Part shown: positions 1 through 10,900 of the stretch, in pieces
How the letters are laid out: each line of letters starts with the position of its first letter
Position numbering within the stretch: position 1 is the first letter of the stretch
Assembly (NCBI GenBank): GCA_963978545.1
Contig: OZ021731.1
Coordinates: 26,054,093 to 26,118,092 of the forward strand
Direction: 5' to 3'
Origin: Linyphia triangularis
Taxonomy: Eukaryota > Arthropoda > Arachnida > Araneae > Linyphiidae
DNA length: 64,000 nt
Notes under the pieces: generated by a model
What the model was told of the DNA's origin: nothing
The model's database searches: none
Seen by the model: the letters and a program-made list of their open reading frames with translations, nothing else
Made by a program: the position numbers and the translations under genes

Positions 1-7
1 AAATCAG
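1..7 (+). CDS. 3' end of an exon of an unidentified + strand gene (partial)
   Basis: The window opens with seven bases followed at once by a strong splice donor (AAATCAG|GTGAGA). If the exon at 668-816 is the next one, this exon ends after the second codon base, and the AG joined to the first T at 668 gives Ser, preceded by Ile. The rest of the exon is outside the window, so the gene cannot be named. Seen: donor consensus and matching phase. Inferred: that it belongs with 668-816. Confidence 0.45.
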
Positions 8-667
8 GTGAGAAAGTTCAATGTCAATTTTCAATACTTTTAATTAGATGGTATGTAATTTTTTTTTTAATTGAATTCATGTGTGTGTGTGAAAAATTCA
101 CAACAAAGAAGATTAGATTCTTCCGTTCTTATTAAAATTAAATGAAAAAATATTTTTTCAATGCTTTAGAAATTTCAATACTTTCTTGTATTTTATTTCT
201 CTTTTATTGTGTTTTAATTATATGGTATGCTACTTTTTTATATAAAAATTTAATATAGAGAGAGAAGTTTAGTAAGATTAACTGCACAGTGGAGTATTTG
301 AATTTATGGGTATGTGTGAAAAATTCACAATAAATAAAGAAGATTCTTCCTTTCGAATTAAAATCATCTGGGAAGGATAAGTTTGACTAGATTAACAATA
401 GAACTTCACAATACAATTCTTTCGCAAAGGAAATCGGGACCGTGTAATTGTGTAACACGCAGACAAATTTTAAATGATTCCTTCTGCATCTTATTATTGC
501 ATAAAATTATCATTTTTTGCCTTTGATAACTGCTTCAATTTAATTAAGAAAAAGAAAAGTTCAAAAAAGCTGAAATGTACACTCTAAAAATATCCTGTAA
601 GTAATTTAATGCTTGAATTTAATTCTGGTGGCTGATCTCTCAATGATTTCTTCTGCTTTCGCTATAG

Positions 668-816
668 TTTCGCTCTTCCATTTAGCGGAAGCGATTACAG
701 CGCCACGGTGCGGATTTCGTCAGCTCCGGGGAAGAATCGCTATCATAGGAACGGCACATTACCCCTTCTAGATACTATACAGGAACTGCGCAACAACTCA
801 GTTTTTGGCCATCAAT
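668..816 (+). CDS. Exon of an unidentified protein-coding gene (left edge)
   Basis: An acceptor (tttcgctatag) precedes 149 nt that are clearly richer in G+C and CpG than the flanks. They read without a stop as 49 codons, starting FALPFSGSDYSATVRI and ending LRNNSVFGHQ. The minus-strand frames all contain stops. A usable donor (CAAT|GTAAAA) follows. If it is not used, the frame stops at a TAA at 837-839 and this would be the last exon. The predicted peptide is basic and polar with no membrane segment, and I do not recognise the family. It is too far upstream of COQ2 and in no recognisable continuity with it, so I treat it as a separate gene ending here or continuing into unseen exons. Confidence 0.5.
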
Positions 817-3300
817 GTAAAATCTTAATTTATAAATAACTGTCATAATATAGAGTAATTAGAAATTAAAAAAAAACTACTAGAAGCACAAGCACCATTA
901 TTGTTAGAAATAGTATAATTAAAATAGGTAGTTTTGTTTGTTACCATTTGTGAAAAAGAATGCCAAGTAGTAAATATGAAATTGTAGAATAATTTTTTAA
1001 GCTTTAAGATACACTTTTTACGTGTTTCTGCAGACTTGAATAAAACATCTCAATTCTAAAACTAGCAGTGGTGAGATACCCCCCCCCCCCCCCCCCATAT
1101 TCAACTATAAATTTTATAATTTTTGAACTTATAATAAAAATATTAACTAGTAAGGAAATAATTTATACTTCCTAACTCTAAGATTGAACAAGGGTCCAAA
1201 ATTTATTGTTTTTTTAATGAATATTCTGCAATGTAGTTTTATACTTGGAAGTAAGATTAAGTGAAGTAATGATTAAACATTGTACACAAAACTATTTATT
1301 TGGATTTAAATATTAGTGTTTGTAAATGTACATACTTTCATGAAATTAAATTAATAGAGAACACCAAAATGTTTTTTTAAAAAATGGCTTTTCTTTTTAT
1401 GAAACAAGAATAGAAATTTAACTTAAAAGAAAGTTCCTCCAAAGTTAAAAGTTGACCAAGTATATATAGCAGTATTTGTTAATAAAAATACTTATATCTT
1501 TATACAAAGTAGTTTAATACATTTTCATAATGGTATAATATTTATACACCTTAAATCACTTCTCAGTGTCGCTACATTTAAAGGTTAATGTTATTTTTCA
1601 TTAGTAGTTTTTAGGCAGATTGAGTGTTTTTAAAAGTGTGTGTGGGGGGGGGGGGTGGATTTCGGTGGTTTTAGAAGGGAGGGACGCATGGGTATTTTCT
1701 CGAAAAGCAGGATAATTGATGGAAATTTTATTCATGGTAACAATTTTAGCACTGCATAAGCTTGTTTGAGGATGTGTGGGAAATAGTTGTTTTCAATGTA
1801 CGTGAAAGATCATTTCTTGCAAGGTATCATTAATCTCCAAAATATTTGGGTTTTTAGTCCCTCCTCCCATCTTTAAATTTTATTTTTCAGCCAAGTAGAG
1901 ACATTTTACAGTAAAAATTTTAATATATCAAAGGCTGAAAAACATAAAGCCAAGAATCTTTTTCGAGGCGAACAATTAAAAAGATGTACTTGTGTACTGT
2001 TGTGGGTGAAGTTTTGGCACTTAGTTTACCTTTATTTAAGTTGTGGTTTTATGTGGCAGGTTAGCAAAATGAGATTTATTTAGTGTTTTGTACTGAACAC
2101 CCACAAGCTAGTATATAACCGTTTTGCTTCCAAAAGATCACCGTTCGGGTGTCATCGCCCTTTGAAAATCATAATTCCACTCTAGCCACCACCTCGAATA
2201 TAGGAAAAAAAAAGTTGTATATATGTCTCGATTGATAACTTTTTTCCTTTACAACTAAACGCTAAAGCAAAGATGTTTCCAGTGGGGACATAACACTTTA
2301 ACTCCTTACGTAACGTATATAATATAAAACGTTGAAAGTACAATGTAAACAAATTAATTGCGATTTAGCAATTAGCAACAATAATATAAAAATGTGGAAG
2401 TAGGGTGCAAACAAAATTCTTAAAAAGGGAAATGCAGCTTCGATTAAATAATATCGGTATACTCTTCCGTTAGATGTGTATCAGATAAAAACCGCCAAAT
2501 TGGTGATAACTCATCCAGTAAGAATGCGTTATATATGCCCCTTCTCCCTTTTTCTTTTTGGCGATTTTGCACCAAGTATGGTTCCATTACAACTTGGCAT
2601 CCATTTTGACAAACCTGTACAATTCAGTAGTGTCAATTCAACTTGGCGGCATTTTGTAAAGTTTCCAAGGGGAGGGGCGTATAGCGCATTTTAACTACTC
2701 TTCCAAACAACCATCTAGAGGTACTCAGAAATTGAACAAAGCAACAACACCACCACCAATTCAGCTAAAAAAATCTCTTATGGTATCTTATACTGCTTCT
2801 GTTCCAAACTTGCTACTGGTATCGGGATTGATATGCTTTCTAAATTTGGTGATTTCCAAGTAAACAGTTGCATTAGTGCAGAAGAAACTAAAAAATATTA
2901 CAAACAGCATTTTTAATGTGCTGAAGACTTTTTCCATTTCTGACTATTATTGAATAGCAAAATCTCCTTCCAAGCTTTTTAATGTGAAATATTTCATGTG
3001 TTTTAAGTTCAATTTGAGATCATCTTTCTCTTTGGGTAACAATATGGTTTCAACTTATATTTTAATATCTTATTCATATTTGTGTTTATCCTTTATCATT
3101 CAATCCAATTGCATATTGTTACACATATTTTAGCTTGCTATCATCAACAGTGCATAAACTTCAAAAGTTTTTAATTTAGTTCTTAACACAAAGTCTTTGT
3201 TTTTTTTTATGTTAAAACAGCTTGATACATTCTAAAAATTAACCAATATTTTTGTACATCTTAATAAGTAGATGATATTTATATTAAAAAAAAATAGCAT
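817..3300. other. AT-rich spacer/intron, no gene seen
   Basis: Mostly AT-rich single-copy-looking sequence. It holds a C homopolymer (1079-1096), a G run (about 1646-1657) and, around 2455-2705, a moderately GC-richer patch with two similar motifs (AACTTGGCATCCATTTTG and AACTTGGCGGCATTTTG). A 72-codon frame there lacks splice sites or family resemblance and is not called as a gene. Confidence 0.6.
1079..1096. repeat. Poly(C) tract
   Basis: Eighteen consecutive C bases in otherwise AT-rich DNA. Such runs are often polymorphic or mis-sized in assemblies. Confidence 0.9.
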
Positions 3301-3329
3301 TTTAATTGATATAAGTAAAATAATTTTCA

Positions 3330-3620
3330 CGCGAATTTTATATTTGTACACGAGGCAATCAAGAAACGAAACGTTCCTTCATTTTTTACGGTAAAAGTGC
3401 TCTTTTGTAAATTTTAAACTCTCTTCCAATGTAAACAAATAGCAGACGACGCTCTTCGTAACTGGACGTTCGTAAAAAATGCCGAGAACTGACTTAACGA
3501 TTTAAACCGGTTCCAGTTTAGTCGGGTTTCGTAACCAAAAAAAAATTACGTTTACGAACGCATCCTATATAAAGTGCTTATCACAACCAAATACGTCTCG
3601 TAATTTTGAGTTCCAACATC
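3330..3620 (+). promoter_or_regulatory. Likely COQ2 promoter / 5' non-coding exon region
   Basis: About 290 bases with a visible excess of CG dinucleotides (many acg/cgt and cgaa words) between AT-rich flanks, including a TATA-like CCTATATAAAG near 3565. The coding exon of COQ2 begins with a splice acceptor at 4551-4552, so its transcript must start further upstream, and this is the only CpG-rich stretch between the left-edge exon and COQ2. The exact start site and donor are not resolved. Confidence 0.4.
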
Positions 3621-4585
3621 AATTCAACAGTAATAAATATTCTAATCAAACACACTCGTAAAGTTTCATGAATGAATTTATGATAGTAACCAATATAAAA
3701 TGGATTAGGTATAAAATTAGTCACATCAAACAATATAAAATGGAATATGTAAAATTACTCTTATTTTGACGTCATAACTAAATGCTTATTTAAGAAATGA
3801 TTTCAATCAATCAATCAATTTGTGTTGCACAGAAATTAAATGGAACTTTTAAATTGCATAACGATGGCCTTGACTTGAATGTTTACATAAAGTTTACACA
3901 TTTCCAAATTGCATGCCGATTTTTCGCAATATGTAAGAAATGTAAGCTAACTTTAGACATCTTAAGCGTTGCATAGCTCTTGTTTTTCAAATTATTAGAC
4001 AGCTCAATTTTCTGTAGTATGCTACATATGTTTCAGTCAGAGTTTTAATTTTAGAAGACATTTTTCTGATTTTTTTCACTATATATGCCCTGGTAAAGTT
4101 TGCTAACTTGAAACGCGTCATCAAAAATGGCTGGTTACCAATAGTACATCTGTACCTTTTTTTTTAAATCAACTCTACATAAGTAAGTAAGCAGCCAAAG
4201 ATGGTAATGATACACAAAATGTCTTGGTGATTTTCATTAACTTTCCTTAAATTTTCTTACCTTTGTTTAAAATGTAACTATTTTCTAATTCTAACTCTTT
4301 AAATTACACCTATAAACAGTTTTACAGTTGCCACAATTAGTGCTAATTTATTTCAGCTCCAAGCAGAGTTACTAATATTCCCTCGTCCTTATAATGCACC
4401 TGTAGTTTAACGATTATTGTACTAATTAATTTTTTTTAATATGCTTATATGTTATTAGCCTTTTTTATATTGCACATATTTTTCTTTAGTCTAAAAAGAT
4501 TTTTGTATTTATTATTATCACTTGAACTGATATTATAATCTTGTTCTTACAGATTAAATTGTTTCATAAAAGAAAACCGAGAAAA

Positions 4586-4654
4586 ATGACTTTGAATAAA
4601 GTAACACTGAATTGCTTAAAAGTTTATACTCCAGAAAATCTCTATGTACTTTGA
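4586..4654 (+). CDS. Upstream ORF in the COQ2 leader (22 aa)
   Basis: An ATG at 4586 opens a 22-codon frame ending in TGA at 4652-4654, inside the same exon as and 20 bases before the COQ2 start at 4675. It is in a different frame from COQ2. Ribosomes would have to reinitiate or leak past it, which could damp COQ2 translation. Whether the peptide is made is unknown. Confidence 0.5.
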   Translation: MTLNKVTLNCLKVYTPENLYVL

Positions 4655-4674
4655 GTTTATATAAAAATTTCAAA

Positions 4675-4993
4675 ATGTGGAAAAGTATGCTACATGCACA
4701 CAAGTCAGTGCTAAGAAGTTCTGCATTTTGTAAAACTATGAATAATGTGAATCGAACATCATATCTCTGTTTTGTTCCATTCAAAGCTAATGTAAACTTT
4801 TCCAAATTTAAAAGTAAAATTTCAGCCTGCTGTTTTTCAACAAAGACTAATTTTTCTGAATACAGTGGCAGAAATGACACTGCTTCTAAAACTTCTCAGC
4901 CAGAGAAAAGGACTCTTTCTGAAAAATTAGTTGAAAACTCTCCCAATGGATTACAGCCCTTTCTTAAATTAATGAGAATCGATAAACCAACAG
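4675..4993 (+). CDS. COQ2: COQ2 coding exon 1
   Basis: The exon begins in the leader after the acceptor TTCTTACAG at 4552, and coding starts at ATG 4675. It carries the targeting presequence and the conserved entry [12 protein letters not shown] at its end. Donor ACAG|GTAATT, ending after the first base of a Gly codon. Confidence 0.93.
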
Positions 4994-7900
4994 GTAATTA
5001 TATATTTTAAAATGGTTAGATACACTAGTAACCCGGTGTTTTTGACTTATTTTGCTTTTTTCATAAAATATTTTATATTATTCTCCCTTGCAAAACAGTT
5101 TTATTATATTTTTGAAAAATGTTATTGCATTTATTTTTTAGTGCAAAATTAAGTAACATTGCCTAGTCACTAAAAAGCATCTGTACTTTAAGGTGTTAAT
5201 GTCTTGATGAATGGTTAGTCCTTAACTGTTACAGATACAGGTTGGAGATCTAACTATTGGCGCCATTTTGTTGCCTTTGTATCTTTTGAAAATATTTATA
5301 TATATTTTAATTACTAATTGTTTTTTTAGTATATTTTGGTTAACTGTTATGTTAGGCAAAGTCAAAAGGTATAATTTGTAGAAATTAATTGCGGAAAGAA
5401 TTCAAATGTTAAGAAAGTGTTCTATACCTGAATCATTGGCCTTGTGTCGATAGTAAGACTACTTGGGCAAATTTCTCTATGTTTCCTCTCATTCAAGACA
5501 TAAACAAGCAATGCTACGTTAGAAAACATAATAAAGGAAGCATTGCCTTCTTAAAATTCTGACTACTTTTAGTATAGTAGAGCTTTAATTATGTATCCAG
5601 ATAAATAGAGACCAAGCCTCTTCCTTATAATTGTGTAGTTCACCAAAAAATATACATTACTTTGTAATTTTTTTGGCTGTAGTATTATATAGTGTAATTT
5701 TATAACTATAAAAACAATTTTATACTTACATTTTATTAAATGTATCATTATTTGGTCAATATAAGTTTTTTCAGACCTTTACTTGTATTAGTTTAGCCAG
5801 TTCTTGCATTTGCTTAAAAGTTAGTAACTGTAGATAGTCACATATAGGCTGCCTTGCTCATTTAAGTGTTTTGTTGTGTGCCAACAATTAACTCCCATCT
5901 TCACTTAGATACAAATATTAAAGTAAAAAACTATTTAATGTTCGAAATGGATGGTGTTCCTACCATGCTAGATATCTCGGCTAACTGCTTATTTAGACAT
6001 TCCTTTATCTAATTGATCAATGATTTTCTGTATATCTAATTATTATAAAACAACATATTGCATACTAAAATAAATAAAATGGTACATCGTGATAACACTT
6101 TGAATTTGTAATCTGCTCAATTTTACAAGGTGTCTTTCACTATGTTAAATGTTTAATCACGGCAGAAATATGCAACAGCAGGGCTGCCACAGGCGACTAA
6201 AAAGGCTACTAAAGCGACTATTTTAGTGGCCAGGCGACTATGGCTACTATTTTAATGAAAAAAGGGCCCCAAACGACTATTTTAAGCAAAACCTTCAACT
6301 ATTTTTGAGCTAAGGCGACTATTTCTTAAGAAATTACAATCCGACAGTAGGACGAACAAAAAAAAATCGCTTTTTGAGTATTTATGCAGTTTTGTCAAAA
6401 CGGTGATATATTTAAAGAGGTAGGAAGAGCGAACGTTGTCGAAATAGGGTTTAATTTTAGTTTATATTCATGGATCGAGTGGTCACTTTTATAGTCCCTG
6501 GTAACTGTGCATGGGCAATTGTTATTTTTGACGTCAAACACTGTTGTTTTCGCCTACCTGCTTGGTTCCTATGTTTTATCTTCCACCGTGCAAGGCTGAA
6601 CAACATATACTATATATTCTCAAATATCAAACTGTTTTGCCTTTATTTATTTTAGTTGACAAAAATGAATTTGTGGAACTTCGTGAACACCGGAAGAAAA
6701 TGCCAATCAGTATAAACAGTTTTCTTAGCCTGTTCTTTTTCAATTGAAGATTTATATTTGCGTAAAAATATCGGTTAAATTATACGTTTAGCGATTGAGG
6801 GTTGTCGCTTTGCCAATGGGGCATCTACTTTTGCCCAGTTTAAATGGCCTGATAATGTCATCGTAAATCACTTTCTTCTCTTGTTAAAAAAGTCGCCTAA
6901 CTTTGTCAAGGTAGTTGTATTATTTATGTATAAGAAATCCTTGTTATTTTCCCTAATCAATCACCAGATACCGAAAATCACGAAATAGGAGGAGAAAATT
7001 GTATGACATTTTGCATCCACACATCACTTATCACTATAGTGTAAGCAAAGCTCCAAAGTGGAATTTAATTGTTTTGTGTGAAACAAGACGGTTGTGAAAA
7101 GCAAGCTTTTATTTCTTTGACTTGATATATTGTTGCGTGGATGGATTCGAAAGACTTGAAGCCAAAGCAGATCAAAACTTGCAGAAATTTATTCCGATAT
7201 AACTCTTTGCAGATTCTTTTACAACTCCAGAACTTCTCGTTCTAGTAGACTCAATACAGCTCTTTACACAACAATAGAGCACAAACAGCAGTTAAAAACT
7301 TGATACACAACTGCTAAGATCGCCTCATAAGACAATGCAATACAGTTCGCTTTTGGAACTACTCTGAATGCTCACTGAGAGACAACTAAGTAACTGAACT
7401 CTCCCGGTCTCTTAGCCGGCCTTATATAGAAAAGTTGATCCTTCGCGAATCTTCTAGAGATAGAAATTTGGAGAATTTTCCAAATCGCAATCGAAAAGCC
7501 CTCTACAGGTACATGGGGACCGAAAATGTCGTCAAGTTCCCATTACGAGATTTGCATCGGTATGGAAGGCATTATCATTTATATTTACATTGAAGTGATA
7601 GTCATTTTCGTCAAAGGTTACGCTGATTTAAGGATTTAACAGCTGCTTTTCCCGATATTAGCGCAGCAGTTTTGGTGCTGATGCTATAACTGCCTAGATT
7701 TTGGTTTTTGTATGGAGGCTTTCATCAAGGCTTCGGTTGATGTTATAGACGTTATGTCCATGATGTGTGTCGGTGTGAGGATCGATTTCGCCATGTAGGT
7801 CAATCGATGAAGAACGACTACTATTTTAACATTGTAGCTAAGTTTTAAAAAAATAATTTAAATTTCGAACCAATTTAATTACTTTGAATGTCGCTTAAAA

Positions 7901-10900
7901 AAATTAAAATCCGCCAGTTATTGTCAATACAGTATAATTGTTTAAACATGAAACTTTTTGTGGCCAAAAAGTTGTTTGACTTTGGGGAATTTAAAAAGAG
8001 TATGTATTTATGTTTTTTTGCCAGTCGATTTTTACCTTCGCTTTTGGGTGAAGATCAACTTTTTTTGATTTGAAGATTTAAACAAAATTATTATTATTAT
8101 TTTGCTTTTAATATAAAAAAAGGCATGAAAAAAAAGTCTGGATATTTGATTCTTTTGAACGTTTTACCGGATAAAGTATCATTAAGAGTGTTACGACACA
8201 TAGTCTTTATTGTATGGGATGTCGTGTTTACTTGGTATTACGACACTATTTTGAATAGAAAGATTCTGGGTTTTCGTGTTTTATGTTAATCAATAGTTTT
8301 ATTCAGTTGTTGAACATTTAAATCTTCAAAGCAAGAGCAAGAATATTATCGACTTGAAAAAAGAGACTACCATTTTCAACTTCTGAGACAACTATTTTGG
8401 CTACTATTTTCAACGTCTGGGACTACTATTTTGGATACTATTTTTAACATCTGAGGCTACTAAAGCAACTATTTTCGAAGCTCATAGTCAGTGGCAGCCC
8501 TGCAACAGGAATCATTCCCAAACAAATACTTTGAATTTTTTTTTTTTTTTTTTCAATTTGGTTTTATTTTAGTCTGCATTTAATTATTTTTCATGTTAGT
8601 AATAGCTTGCTGATTTGAGTAATTGTTATTTTCTTTCACATATAGCTGTGAAAGTAATGGACAATTCCCTTATTTTTTTTCATTTTTTAATTCAATTCTA
8701 TATGTTTTGATAAGGTAATAAGTACCAAACTTTCTGCTCACTGCGTTTTTTTTTTTAAAAATTTGCAACCTAAGTTTGGTCGTTAGTTTTGGCGGGGAAA
8801 ACGACACATTCGACTCGAAGCGAATGCAATGTCACTTGATCTGAAGCAAATTGGATAAAAACGCAGCAATGGAAACCAGTTTTGCAAGTTTCCCGCTAAT
8901 CGTGCCAACTAGTACGGGATATAGCAATTGTCTACCAAACACACAAAAAATTTGGCAGAAACCTCACGATAACCATAGAAACAGAGGGATGTTTTGACGT
9001 CACAGCTATAGCTTATCGTTTTGATCGGATTGTAATTAGACACGCTTTCAGCGCAATTTCTTTTCTTAATATTTAAATAACTAATTTTTTTAAGGAACTT
9101 TTGTTTGAATATTTGGAATCGTGAAGAAATTTTTCATAAATATAGACTAATTTCAATTGTTTTTTAAAAATGGGGGAATTATTCATTGTGAGGAAGAAAA
9201 TAATTTTGAATTGCTCAAGAATAACAGTGAAATATTCCCGGAGAGGTCGGGTAAATGATGTTGAATTATAAGCAGTAATAGCAGTTCAGAAGAGGTTCCT
9301 TGTTAAACAAAAGTTTATTTCCTGGTTAACTGGTTAAAAAATTAAGATTGTTAAGCTGGTAGTTGAAGATTTTTTGGAAGAAGAGCTATTTCAGGGTTAT
9401 ACAACTTCAATTAAAGTCTGTATGAAGTGATAAATGCTTTTTGTGAACTCTTTCAAGAGATAAGTCTTATGTTGTGTGAGAAAACTCCTAACCTGAATTC
9501 TGACGGTCTATCATGACCGACTCTCCATATGTGGTAACTTTGAAGAAAAAGAGTTAAGTAAATAAAGCTGTAGACATAAAACTTGAAAAAGATGCATTTT
9601 AAGTAGTTGCACATTCTGAATTCATTTAGAATTATTATATTTAAAGCAGGATTCCCACGGTCATTACAGACTTTAAAAATGTTTAATATTTTTTAACTTG
9701 TTTTCAAGGCCTTGAAAATGCTTAGAGGTACCTGAAAATGCTTAGAGGTACTTGAAAATGCTTAGAGGTCCTTAATTTTTGCGGATGTTGTGTGTCCAAT
9801 TGCAAAATTTATAAAAATACAACTTAGATTTGCTATCCTTGCGTGACCGCCAGTTATGCGTACCGAATCGGAATCCTCCAACATATTTGTATTACTCATG
9901 TGCCAACTTGCAACTTTTTTTATAGAATATGCTTTATTAAAAATTTATACATTAACATGATGCCTGAAAACAAATTTTCATAGGTCCTTAAAAACATTAT
10001 TTAGGTCCTTAAAAGTCATTGATTTTCAACTTCTGATTTAAATGGGAACCAGGGGCGTACTGGTCGTAGGGTTGTCCGGTGCAATCACCTTGCCGGTTAG
10101 TATGTGTAAAAATTGGGCCGATCTGGTACAGAAGACATTTTTAAGTTTTTAATTTAATTTTTTTTTCAATATAATTAGTTGCTTTTCTTAACTTTTTTTT
10201 TTATAAACCCAGCATTCAAATCACGCTCACCAGCCGTTTATCATGTTAGGAATTTTACTTATTTTATAACTTTTAAGGTTAAATATATATTATTATACTG
10301 GATGTCATTTTTTAATAAACATGATAGCTCTATATTTTGCAATTTAGTTTTTAGTTTTTGAAACCACTATCAATTGCTTACGGAAACAACGTTCATTCAA
10401 AAGAGATGTAAATAGTAGAGAAAAGAGAAAATTTTATTTAAACTAATCATTAAGACAACTCAATTATTAAAAATAAATATTTAAACAATAAAATATATCC
10501 ATTATTAAAATTAATTATTTATTTAAATTATTTTATTAACAATAATTACTAAAATTTTATCAATGATTCTATTGAAAATTTGGGCCGGCATCAATCTAAA
10601 ATCACTGAGCTGATTTTATGTCCCAGTACGCCCTTGGTGGGAACCCTGTTAAGTTTCAATAACAAAAGAAAACATAATACACCAAAAATTGTAATTGAGG
10701 GGAACTAGATGTATTATATGTAAAATAATTGTTCTGATGAGGTGTTTTCTTTTAACACTAGGGTTTGTAATATTTGATATTGTTACTATTGATGTGCTGT
10801 AAAGATTTTTATGTTTCTAGGTTTTTTCACATAATCCTTTATCTACTTTCAGGTACTTGGCTGTTATTATGGCCATGTTATTGGAGTATTTCTCTTGCTT

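Larger units (their letters stand above)
4994..10852. other. COQ2 intron 1 (5.9 kb)
   Basis: AT-rich intron holding a 2.3 kb CAGGGCTGCCAC element (6179-8502) with an LTR-like insert, and the nested repeats at 9647-10648. A CpG-richer patch at about 8760-9050 has no coding frame and is unexplained. Confidence 0.9.

Noticed and set aside
4612..4674. TTG as an upstream COQ2 start
   Set aside because: An ATG in the same frame follows at 4675 and gives a normal mitochondrial presequence; non-ATG initiation has no support here.
4554..4880. 108-codon minus-strand frame
   Set aside because: Lies antisense to COQ2 exon 1 with no splice or family support; a shadow frame.
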